Source of the DNA: Planctomycetales bacterium
Lineage (GTDB): Bacteria; Omnitrophota; Gorgyraeia; Gygaellales; Profunditerraquicolaceae
Assembly (NCBI GenBank): GCA_005239725.1
Contig: SBBM01000032.1
Coordinates: forward strand, 1-33,580
DNA: 33,580 nucleotides
Direction of reading: 5' to 3'
Shown: positions 33,101 to 33,580 of the stretch, one piece after another
How the letters are laid out: every line of letters starts with the position of its first letter
Position numbering within the stretch: position 1 is the first letter of the stretch
Program-made: the position numbers and the translations under genes
Notes under the pieces: generated by a model
Seen by the model: only the letters and a program-made list of their open reading frames with translations
Told to the model about the DNA's origin: nothing
Database searches by the model: none

Positions 33101-33580
33101 GCCTCTTCAACCACCGAGCTGTCAATCGAAGCATACAGACCACCGAGGACTCCGGTAAATTGTTCAGCCGGGTCTTCTATCTTTCTTAATAGATACTGTG
33201 CTTTGCGTTTAACAACTTCTATGCTTTCAATCAATTCAACGGCCGTATCGGAAGCCTGGTAAGCTATTTTTAAGCCCTGGAAGAATGCTTTTTTAAACAT
33301 CTCATGGATGCGCTCCGGAGCGTAACGCATATTGGCAAAGCCGATCGCGTATTCTTCAACATAAGAAGAAAGTATCCGGGCGAAATCCTCTATTTTTTCC
33401 AGGACCATCATATTCTCTCTGATATATCTATTCTTGTCTTCGCTGGTTGCGGGTTTGCCTTCTTTTGCCAATTCTTCTACCTCATTCATCGCCCTGCGGA
33501 TTAATGCGTTGAGAATCTGCTCCTTTGTTGACTCCAATAACCAGGCTATTAATGACATATCCCCTGCGCCCTTACGGTTC
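1..33580 (-). CDS. Giant multidomain polyprotein-like ORF, partial at both ends
   Basis: One minus-strand frame stays open across the entire window: 11,193 codons without an in-frame stop. Recognisable protein runs through the same frame from end to end, so this is not a chance opening. Neither the true start (beyond 33,580) nor the stop (before 1) is visible. The product strings together at least seventeen domains with unrelated folds, cytosolic, membrane and exported in type, separated by copies of an SSP(V/I/M) motif. Residue numbers in the other entries count from the codon at 33577-33579. No ribosome-binding sequence of normal strength was seen ahead of the boundary Met codons examined (31288 and 943). 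Giant ORFs of this kind are known from Omnitrophota. Whether the product stays whole or is cut into units is not decided by the sequence. Confidence 0.95.
193..207 (-). other. Boundary motif SSSPV
   Basis: Reads NKSSSPVIPVF. It separates the kinase from the last visible unit and has nearly the same codons as the copy at 4666. Confidence 0.85.
208..921 (-). other. cmk: Cytidylate kinase domain
   Basis: About 238 residues; bacterial Cmk is 220-230. VITIDGPSGAGKTSISQIVA is the P-loop (860-920). GAVYFSYGKIYRLITGLALE follows, as in 'GxxxxDTGAxYRA'. SIVLEGRVTGIEIAPNADVK (480-545) matches 'VVEGRDIGTVVFPDAxxK' with Asp replaced by Val after the Arg. IFLTADLESRTKRRAEQVL (420-480), ERDRQDSERKHM and AQIAPDAKIVDTSDLSIDAT (240-360) complete the family. 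Reaction: ATP plus CMP or dCMP to CDP. The Asp/Thr-Gly changes at the NMP-binding sites may alter substrate. Normally a separate housekeeping gene; here an in-frame unit behind a motif. Confidence 0.88.
922..936 (-). other. Boundary motif SISPI (variant)
   Basis: Reads MKNSISPIVITIDGP. The middle Ser is Ile. It is overlapped by the first beta strand of the kinase, with a Met four codons before it (943-945). Confidence 0.55.
937..1596 (-). other. Mpv17/PMP22-like integral membrane domain
   Basis: About 220 residues, near the family's length of 170-220. It has four or so TM spans. Family-like features: YVSQKIRRTVINW (compare D-x-x-x-Q and 'D-x-x-R-T-x-R'), WAVFGVVYFGLIVLTGFYPL, AVLIDLFMFTPLVAIPL (compare K-x-x-x-D-Q-x-x-x-x-P), and ISFWAPIFFAGWTYWPNKID followed by a W and Arg in the last span, like the 'W-x-x-W-P' signature. 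Mpv17 proteins are small channels of eukaryotic organelle membranes with bacterial relatives being uncommon. Judged by pattern only. Confidence 0.55.
1597..1614 (-). other. Boundary motif SSSSPV
   Basis: Reads IKSSSSPVKNEIS. The longest Ser run among the copies with Pro. Confidence 0.85.
1615..3213 (-). other. UDPGP-like nucleotidyltransferase domain, divergent
   Basis: About 533 residues. SVEIFAAGAATRLKVNKPMY (2881-2943) resembles the family loop GGxGTRL...KP with Ala replacing two Gly. FTVIIHVNSEN and NVILVCQPNLHGYTIDD (2345-2520), then NHGYATMQLNWPDQGY (2240-2330), occupy the places of the family's sugar-site strands. A helical N-domain (2950-3210) precedes the loop, as in UAP1. The C-terminal part is helical, then SVSLHRPGCLIHDFKAP. 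Third domain of this type in the window. The altered loop makes activity doubtful; a structural or regulatory paralogue is possible. Confidence 0.5.
3214..3225 (-). other. Boundary motif ASSPI
   Basis: Reads LASSPINPF, between the GalT/HIT-like and UDPGP-like units. Confidence 0.75.
3226..4554 (-). other. GalT/HIT-superfamily nucleotidyltransferase-like domain
   Basis: About 443 residues. The middle shows NTWWIMYNPFSIWPNN then PHQVTFSRGDRL (3960-4060), like the 'NPFPI...H' strand of GalT and GDP-galactose phosphorylases. GWRYSKHAEGPKAGASQPQLHANVI follows in two parts (3780-3860), where the family reads G-x-S-x-P-H-L-H-x-Q; here the first His is Gln and the last Gln is Asn, so the active site is altered or the match is distant. 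FPIEHA after it matches the plant VTC2-type 'fPiEka'. An SSPKK stretch (4156-4164) lies within. The N-terminal part (4200-4540) is a small beta domain with DGNT and DGST turns. Function uncertain. Confidence 0.5.
4555..4680 (-). repeat. Duplicated linker, copy A (CSSPV ... SSSPI)
   Basis: Motifs CSSPV (4666-4680) and LSSSPI (4555-4569) enclose EYQNRLEQIIGLSSHYTKGP, matching the linker at 13363-13467. About 35 residues between motifs; no domain seen in it. Confidence 0.85.
4681..5412 (-). other. 2H phosphoesterase-like domain
   Basis: About 244 residues. It has two H-x-(S/T)-type motifs on strands: GYLHSTVFSV (5101-5160) and NIIHITVGKM (4840-4880). They are separated by an alpha/beta stretch and followed by GRVKIDFVMYAN, the pattern of the 2H superfamily (LigT, RNA 2',5'-ligase/CPDase and DUF1868 types), in which two His act on 2',3'- or 1,2-cyclic phosphates. 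Both His are present. Substrate unknown. It is bounded by motifs on both sides. Confidence 0.6.
5413..5427 (-). other. Boundary motif SRSPV (variant)
   Basis: Reads TSRSPVSLES. The middle Ser has become Arg (CGC); an AGC codon would differ by a single base. It ends the double-radical-SAM unit. Confidence 0.65.
5428..7179 (-). other. B12-type radical SAM domain
   Basis: An N-terminal alpha/beta part (LPDLPSFARVDL, then VKVTLVGMGSPKHY ... TLIVFGNQIPTYFPD ... GIIVRGEGEFSL) resembles the cobalamin-binding domain that precedes many of these enzymes, though the usual DxHxxG is not seen. The radical SAM cluster is ASRDCPWGGCIFCTRTSF (C-x4-C-x2-C, around 6500-6560), then ISEVEFSDDEFIGG and VKVFIGVEAG, LGIDVGFIMFDP. 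This order is that of B12-dependent or B12-domain radical SAM proteins such as the methylthiotransferase and BchE types. The last about 150 residues are helical (5430-5800). It is fused to the SPASM-type enzyme upstream without an intervening motif. Confidence 0.82.
7180..7620 (-). other. HExxH-containing segment between two radical SAM domains
   Basis: About 147 residues. VIFEGHELYHLSG carries H-E-L-Y-H (7267-7281), the zinc-peptidase signature, followed after GKN by two Glu residues that could give a third ligand. Around it are short strands (ELNVIITASGG, NVVISPSLAAP, RGGLLLVNPT). The segment has no SSP motif on either side, so it may be part of the radical SAM unit rather than a separate protein. 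HExxH alone can arise by chance; a small gluzincin-like domain is suggested but not shown. Confidence 0.45.
7621..8760 (-). other. Radical SAM domain with SPASM-like C-terminal Cys cluster
   Basis: SLLCNFLCWGCTYARM holds the C-x3-C-x2-C cluster that binds the [4Fe-4S]-SAM (8660-8710). VKAITFTGGGEPLMNP (8480-8560) is the GGEP motif, and IGLFTNGSLLD and FIRISVNAG follow as in typical radical SAM barrels. Later Cys residues, KCLACPLI, YICLEWGG and MCPPVCAMHEL (7630-7850), look like the auxiliary-cluster SPASM-type region. The Fe-S site appears complete. SPASM enzymes modify peptides or act on proteins; no substrate gene is identifiable here. Confidence 0.85.
8880..9195 (-). other. Low-molecular-weight protein tyrosine phosphatase-like domain
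   Basis: KLNIVCNSNYNRSPAMEMIF carries the P-loop C-x5-R-S (Cys at 9178-9180) at the very N-terminus, as in LMW-PTP and arsenate-reductase-type enzymes, followed by a helix and strands (FVEVTSGAM, VNLVLTLGG). The usual distal Asp may be in HKIHDFDIEVDVP (about 8930-8970). The domain is short (about 105 residues versus 140-155), so the family fold may be trimmed. Expected activity is phosphate-ester hydrolysis through the Cys; the substrate is unknown. A degenerate SSSSI stretch (8881-8892, Ser-run without Pro) marks its end. Confidence 0.7.
9196..9210 (-). other. Boundary motif SSSPV
   Basis: Reads ERSSSPVKLNIV. The phosphatase P-loop strand starts right after it. Confidence 0.85.
9211..11349 (-). 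other. Plant-type UDP-sugar pyrophosphorylase (USP)-like domain
   Basis: About 713 residues. Highly characteristic USP landmarks run in order: ILFDLGQEHLFISWD, NSDYPGGLKAYRENA, GKNPFDGFAPQIPEG, VVMVAGGLGERLGYDGIKIA (nucleotide loop with the GxGERLGY...K signature), IPFVIMTSKDTHQKT, QVKPHGHGDIHMLLHQRGL, HTIFIQDTNAQVF, IFKSPTRLETMMQD, PTGEADFYAYWRKLLAMAGI, and a C-terminal beta-helix tail (NLNLDGALIIRVVDGAR). These match the order and wording of the plant and protozoan family that converts many sugar-1-phosphates, including glucose-1-P, with UTP. Active-site residues look intact. It could supply UDP-glucose to the GT48 domain upstream. Confidence 0.88.
11350..11719 (-). other. Beta-helix-like tail of the UAP1-like domain
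   Basis: Short strands with recurring Ile/Gly/Asn turns: MFIGKESYLYLSG, TTIGSNFRLANG, NSVEIGNNVSINRYI, SAKLKIDDGVTF. This resembles the beta-helix tail that many sugar nucleotidyltransferases carry. It separates the two pyrophosphorylase domains, with no SSP motif at the junction. Confidence 0.55.
11720..13362 (-). other. UAP1-like UDP-sugar pyrophosphorylase domain
   Basis: About 548 residues. The nucleotide-binding loop reads LELSGGSGSRLGYDRPK (12859-12910), a version of the UDPGP family's GGxGTRLG...PK. Further family features: PWIIMTSDVTHEGIIEFF, NMPQVTNSGEFILEDKDKIA, ATGGFGHGDARDW in place of the usual PNGNGG, YIQMVNVDNAFLAGPEVIGY (metal/UDP-sugar-site region), NPEEKVGLAVMMDKKDGMIE, and a C-terminal region with LPVVVAANKAL. 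A helical N-domain (13000-13362) precedes the loop, as in eukaryotic UAP1/AGX proteins. These enzymes make UDP-HexNAc or UDP-hexose from UTP and sugar-1-phosphate; the Thr-to-Ser and nearby changes leave the sugar specificity open. Confidence 0.75.
13363..13467 (-). repeat. Duplicated linker, copy B (SSSPM ... SSSPI)
   Basis: Two motifs, SSSPM (13453-13467) and SSSPI (13363-13377), enclose YVYQNRLKQIIGQESHFAKAP. Copy A at 4555-4680 has EYQNRLEQIIGLSSHYTKGP in the same arrangement. The middle is alike at DNA level too (around 13400-13440 versus 4600-4640), so the linker itself has been copied within the gene, about 8.8 kb apart. Confidence 0.85.
13468..14184 (-). other. Membrane-anchored HEAT-repeat unit
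   Basis: About 239 residues. A hydrophobic hairpin comes first (VWAGLIGLGGIGLGAGLFFAMW then FPVSWFIW, 14041-14150). A HEAT/PBS-lyase-type repeat follows: FDVRSHAAEVLGNLGDRIAV then EPLYKAIL (13940-14025), and a second degenerate helix pair. Next is an unusually Tyr-rich stretch, WRYYDGYWEDPYAEYYDYCG (13681-13740), and an alpha/beta tail ending GQGFIVRVEIPQG. HEAT repeats bind partner proteins; no catalytic motif is seen. The role is unknown. Confidence 0.55.
14185..14199 (-). other. Boundary motif TSSPI
   Basis: Reads NTSSPITEF. It closes the GT48-methyltransferase unit (about 1,605 residues). Confidence 0.75.
14209..14829 (-). other. Class I SAM-dependent methyltransferase domain
   Basis: Residues about 6254-6457. 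Motif I reads LSIGSGKGDLE (around 14614-14655), followed by HNVLALEYDAELVE where an acidic residue after strand 2 would bind the SAM ribose, then VETIQGDA (motif III type), FDLVIFNENIG (motif IV), LIKDGGYILIADYP (strand 5) and YGFVNIEQLESSMDKMVLVYG at the end. The order fits a complete Rossmann methyltransferase of about 200 residues. The substrate is not evident. It is tethered to the GT48 domain with no SSP motif between, so the two may act in one unit. Confidence 0.8.
14830..15081 (-). other. Low-complexity Gln/Glu/Pro-rich linker
   Basis: About 80 residues after the last GT48 membrane helix: charged, Gln-, Glu-, Pro- and Ala-rich (e.g. PPQEEAQQRDI) with no strand or membrane pattern. A flexible cytosolic tether to the methyltransferase. 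Confidence 0.65.
15082..19014 (-). other. GT48 1,3-beta-glucan (callose) synthase-like domain
   Basis: Residues about 4856-6166, some 1,310 residues; free-standing fungal and plant GT48 enzymes are 1,700-1,950. Family landmarks appear in order: YLNYDDIDGIF and the NFRQTTPAFISFLFHIA helix of the FKS1 N-domain; several TM helices (17700-18350); MDAPRAPLFEELLFSVITP and ITPIYNEAVL; FHDEWQNLISRL; ARTVRGVMHYEKAFRLLA; VLSYQDYANI; LGQGKPENQNH; MDMNQDMYIED; FTEDYGTIASF; RFHYGHPDVYD; VNEDIFGGYNARVKGK; EQMQTRYMYYL; SLKMLSHFYGGIGFY; YIATGRGPGLDHVSIF; then further TM helices to about 15130. The match is dense across the catalytic core. Family enzymes polymerise UDP-glucose into 1,3-beta-glucan across the membrane. 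UDP-sugar pyrophosphorylase-like domains follow in the same ORF. Confidence 0.92.
19015..19026 (-). other. Boundary motif SSPN
   Basis: Reads NGDSSPNGNN. It is a weaker copy (Asn after Pro) but sits exactly between the TM anchor and the glucan synthase domain. Confidence 0.6.
19075..19140 (-). other. Single transmembrane segment
   Basis: GVPGAIILVTLIGGIIGWLW, a clean hydrophobic span of about 20 residues. It is preceded by RWRWYV and followed by the positive RKFAAGRK, which by the positive-inside rule puts the C-terminal side in the cytoplasm. It ends the 3,774-residue unit. Confidence 0.85.
19141..22789 (-). other. Long beta-rich region with repeated D-G-K-x-Y-x-V hairpins
   Basis: About 1,200 residues of short strands with Asp-Gly/Asn-Gly turns. 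Similar hairpins recur: DGKKYTVLRINYQD, DGKDYIVWFSPEL, GGKEYRVTFSPSANKYFFL, GELYYVELQGNKVYLN and TSERYLIEYN. The spacing is irregular and no exact DNA repeat is apparent. High Tyr, Lys, Gly and Asn with almost no Cys suggests a surface or periplasmic scaffold. No known repeat family assigned. It ends at a TM anchor, so this part probably lies outside the inner membrane with the glucan synthase following on the other side. Confidence 0.55.
22790..23999 (-). other. Outer-membrane beta-barrel-like region, putative
   Basis: Strands with alternating polar/hydrophobic residues and aromatic ends, joined by short turns and longer polar loops. Examples: FYSAQLGFGYTFD (23161-23220), EIKLFVRWLQDTSDYFGY (23101-23160), KLKIDAEATTETYKVNVRAEL-like (22981-23050), TVYGTRYWKFGLDVPIP (22900-22980) and PTDNLSIAYSGYVDLGL (23380-23440). 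The pattern is that of transmembrane beta strands, and it follows a coiled coil as in many export channels. Strand number and closure cannot be judged by eye, and no terminal Phe is expected since the chain continues. A soluble beta domain is the alternative. Confidence 0.5.
24000..25140 (-). other. Long Gln/Asn-rich coiled coil
   Basis: About 380 residues dominated by Gln, Asn, Leu, Ala and Ile with heptad-like spacing. Examples are LQNDIAAIDAQIQQTEQLRQ, QQITSLNAERSYKQSKLQ and LQAEAYITEL-type runs. Near-repeated heptads occur: SIAYLQGEINNLNAG (24421-24480) and NLTALQAELNNLNGP (24481-24540). The Gln/Asn bias with few Lys/Glu differs from the charged coiled coils elsewhere in the ORF. It is consistent with a periplasm-spanning stalk or tunnel like those of envelope export proteins, which is inference from composition and position between a membrane block and barrel-like strands. 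Confidence 0.65.
25141..25439 (-). other. Charged helical segment leading into the coiled coil
   Basis: Rich in Lys, Glu and Leu with helix periodicity (FEEIKESIRKLLPFVEDKDL, and SQEELRTYLDKVFGLEY). It appears to be the stem of the long coiled coil that follows. Confidence 0.5.
25440..26699 (-). other. Mixed beta-rich region of unknown family
   Basis: Begins with strands (GVMVLEGRGLKLILVNVIW), passes through a Tyr/Asp-rich stretch with FVPIFSTMHLERAKVYAEG and SHSDIAIQINKGNVPYNPYT, and then a series of short strands with D-x-G/N turns (25500-26000). It looks extracytoplasmic: many aromatic, Asp, Asn and Gly turns and few Cys. No family recognised. Confidence 0.45.
26700..28269 (-). other. Alpha/alpha-toroid-like domain, possibly glycoside-hydrolase-related
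   Basis: Residues about 1770-2290, almost entirely paired helices. Repeating helix pairs carry aromatic and Gly-rich loops: LWGDGKDGLYNAYSVKTG (around 28040-28100), LISTEQQVSAYTGFKQLF (27781-27840), KGYFAAGYNL, then TPEWTLFAYFAAKELG (27370-27430) and ETGFGWNSPEGKKAL (27241-27300). Alternation of long helices with such loops is typical of (alpha/alpha)6 barrels, as in GH8-type glucanases and related lyases or epimerases. Catalytic carboxylates cannot be assigned by eye. Lying ahead of a glucan synthase in the same ORF, a glucan-trimming or binding role is plausible but unproven. Confidence 0.45.
28270..29139 (-). other. Helical linker region with coiled-coil tendency
   Basis: Connects the membrane block to the toroid-like domain. 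It contains a helical, charged part (28800-29040), a Pro/Glu/Val-rich stretch (28560-28680, with KVNPGDKEEVVVS) and a Leu/Lys/Glu helix with heptad-like spacing (28261-28530, e.g. EKELRILKEQLEKHKAL). No family recognised. Confidence 0.5.
29140..30348 (-). other. Polytopic membrane domain, unknown family
   Basis: Residues about 1078-1480. Hydrophobic spans lie near 30190-30280, 30118-30175, 29761-29875 (probably two), 29415-29550 (two or three), 29284-29350 and 29158-29220, giving roughly seven or eight TM helices. Polar, Lys/Arg-rich loops lie between them (around 29880-30110 and 29640-29740). I recognise no transporter signature. It opens the unit that continues into toroid-like, coiled-coil and beta-barrel-like regions, so a role as inner-membrane anchor or channel is possible but is inference. 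Confidence 0.6.
30349..30363 (-). other. Boundary motif SSSPI
   Basis: Reads NSSSPIVKN. It opens the largest unit, which runs to the motif at 19015. Confidence 0.8.
30364..30429 (-). other. Hydrophilic linker after the subtilase-like domain
   Basis: A charged stretch rich in Asn, Asp, Lys and Glu that ends NDTN just before the next motif. No domain seen. Confidence 0.5.
30430..31209 (-). other. Subtilase-like (S8) domain, catalytic Ser replaced by Pro
   Basis: Residues 790-1050. Family landmarks appear in order: VVFIIDNF with the Asp at residue 803; DSHGESVVEI with the His at 811; IIVNLSFG; VVAAAGNE with the oxyanion Asn at 898; VIAVAAVDRSGKKEEYSNYGS; then GGTPYAAPRLTSL and an AGIINPKAAL-type C-terminal helix. 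In active subtilases the segment reads GTSxAAP; here the Ser position (30664-30666) codes Pro. The Asp-His distance is short, as in some compact S8 families. The domain is probably an inactive peptidase or peptide-binding scaffold, unless another Ser substitutes. The Tat lipobox ahead of it implies an anchored exported domain. Confidence 0.75.
31210..31290 (-). other. Internal Tat signal peptide with lipobox
   Basis: Residues 764-789. Met, then GINRRDFLK (twin-Arg at residues 768-769, matching the consensus RRxFLK), then a hydrophobic core TAVGLLGIF, then SSAGC with the lipobox Cys at residue 788 (31216-31218). Met to Cys is 25 residues, normal for a Tat lipoprotein. Such a signal works only at an N-terminus, yet here about 760 visible residues precede it in the same frame. 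No Shine-Dalgarno-like stretch lies just upstream of the ATG. It therefore suggests cleavage at the preceding SSP motif, or descent from a once separate lipoprotein gene. Confidence 0.8.
31288..31299 (-). other. Boundary motif SSPM ahead of a Met
   Basis: Reads VASSPM. The Met is followed directly by a twin-arginine signal, so the motif falls exactly where a free-standing protein would begin. Confidence 0.8.
31289..31310. repeat. 22-bp direct repeat, copy 2
   Basis: Second copy of the linker repeat, 186 bases from the first, a multiple of three, so the frame is kept. It lies immediately ahead of the Tat signal unit. Confidence 0.75.
31300..31473 (-). other. Short acidic unit between two near-identical motifs
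   Basis: About 58 residues, starting PEEEMNDEEIVQRM after the motif and ending SSYPPVA before the next. It is acidic at the start with a short hydrophobic strand (SGFVVTDL). No family recognised. It is a linker or a mini-unit bounded by the duplicated motif. Confidence 0.5.
31474..31485 (-). other. Boundary motif SSPI (PVASSPI)
   Basis: Reads STPVASSPIVP. It shares a 22-base exact DNA match with the next motif downstream (see the repeat entries). Confidence 0.75.
31477..31498. repeat. 22-bp direct repeat, copy 1
   Basis: The plus strand starts cgggcttgaggcgacggggg near here, and the match includes the preceding 'at'. It encodes PVASSP on the minus strand. It is exact over about 22 bases against the copy near 31289-31310. 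Exact DNA identity points to recent duplication or conversion of the linker. Confidence 0.75.
31486..31899 (-). other. Clan-CD-like cysteine peptidase domain (C80/CHAT-type), putative
   Basis: Residues 561-698. A strand ends in His-Gly (MMAHG, His at 31744-31746). A second VLVIHGKPAAEVINSL segment follows (His at 31711-31713), then ISRIILVSCNPFAG with Cys at 31636-31638. The order 'HG ... hydrophobic strand ... SC' after an amphipathic helix is the signature of clan CD peptidases such as the autoprocessing domains of MARTX and clostridial toxins, and of CHAT domains. The resemblance is by motif order only; the domain is short (138 residues) and which His would be catalytic is unclear. If active, a peptidase flanked by SSP motifs would be the obvious candidate for cutting this polyprotein. 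A non-peptidase Rossmann-like domain is the main alternative. Confidence 0.45.
31900..31911 (-). other. Boundary motif SSPA
   Basis: Reads VVSSPAE, between the GNAT and peptidase-like domains. Confidence 0.65.
31912..32331 (-). other. GNAT-family N-acetyltransferase domain
   Basis: Residues 417-556, about 140 residues, a normal length for the fold. The acetyl-CoA-binding motif A is visible as VVKGKGYGKALVTEFV (around 32055-32110), matching the family's V-x-x-x-x-(R/K)-x-x-G-x-(G/A) pattern. Ahead of it is a beta strand (NFLAIEIVES). The domain ends with the usual motif B, a helix then FFNTLGFKVLDRD (around 31940-31990), in the place of the common 'YxxxGF' ending. Family members transfer an acyl group from acyl-CoA to an amine; the substrate cannot be read here. 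It is flanked by SSP motifs on both sides, so it forms a neat unit. Confidence 0.75.
32332..32349 (-). other. Boundary motif NASSPV
   Basis: Reads NASSPV and stands directly ahead of the GNAT domain. Its Ser-Pro codons (AGC CCG) are those most often used in other copies. Confidence 0.75.
32401..32412 (-). other. Boundary motif NSSP-S
   Basis: Reads NSSP followed by Ser-Ala-Phe. It closes the helical region. The next motif is only about 20 residues away, so it brackets a very short unit. Confidence 0.6.
32413..33579 (-). other. N-terminal visible helical region, function unknown
   Basis: Residues 1-389 of the visible fragment. The stretch is rich in Glu, Lys, Ala and Ile with helix-type spacing and has no clear membrane segment. 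An Ala/Glu/Lys-rich run around 32620-32700 (RAEREATIAARAEKEKAEQ) looks like coiled coil. I do not recognise a family and see no catalytic motif. The true N-terminus of this unit lies outside the window. It ends at the first SSP motif. The overlapping plus-strand ORF (32525-33262) is a shadow of this region. Confidence 0.55.

Noticed and set aside
32525-33262. Longest plus-strand ORF (245 codons)
   Set aside because: It is the antisense shadow of the giant ORF's helical region; its translation is Ser/Leu-rich with no recognisable domain. The same holds for the other plus-strand ORFs in the window.
1-33580. tRNA, rRNA, CRISPR array, insertion sequence, rho-independent terminator
   Set aside because: None seen on reading; the single open frame leaves no non-coding space for them, and no regular spaced repeats or inverted terminal repeats were noticed.

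Overview
The whole window is coding on the minus strand in a single reading frame. Minus-strand codons whose + positions start at 1, 4, 7 ... 33577 were read line by line. No TAA, TAG or TGA occurs in any of the 11,193 codons, so the ORF enters at one edge and leaves at the other without a start or a stop in view. No intergenic gap, promoter, terminator, RNA gene or mobile element was found. An ORF this size, mixing enzymes, membrane proteins and coiled coils, fits the giant genes reported from Candidatus Omnitrophota (OP3). That assignment is inference from gene architecture; no marker gene is present.

The ORF reads as a string of beads. Recognisable domains, many about as long as their free-standing relatives, are separated by a short recurring motif, (S/T/N/A)SSP followed by V, I or M. 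There are about twenty copies, nearly all at domain boundaries. In translation order (33.6 kb down to 1) the units are: a helical region; a GNAT acetyltransferase; a clan-CD-like cysteine-peptidase domain; a Tat signal plus lipobox leading into a subtilase-like domain whose catalytic Ser position is Pro; a unit of about 3,770 residues (polytopic membrane block, helical toroid-like domain, coiled coil, beta-barrel-like and beta-rich regions, a TM anchor); a GT48 (callose/1,3-beta-glucan synthase) domain with a class I methyltransferase behind it; a membrane-anchored HEAT-repeat unit; tandem UAP1-like and plant-USP-like UDP-sugar pyrophosphorylases; a low-molecular-weight phosphatase-like domain, a SPASM-type radical SAM domain, an HExxH segment and a B12-type radical SAM domain; a 2H phosphoesterase-like domain; a GalT/HIT-like nucleotidyltransferase; another UDPGP-like domain; an Mpv17/PMP22-like membrane protein; a cytidylate kinase; and the start of a UPF0489-like domain.

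The content suggests two themes. One is polysaccharide synthesis: a glucan synthase with neighbouring enzymes that would make its UDP-sugar donor, and a preceding membrane/toroid/coiled-coil/barrel block that could handle or export a glucan. The other is processing: the motif-marked junctions, an internal Tat-lipoprotein signal directly behind one motif, and peptidase-like domains make a proteolytically matured polyprotein a reasonable hypothesis. Neither theme is proven by sequence alone. Several domains (GT48, plant-type USP, UAP1-like, Mpv17-like, GDP-galactose-phosphorylase-like) are best known from eukaryotes, which makes the set unusual for a bacterium.
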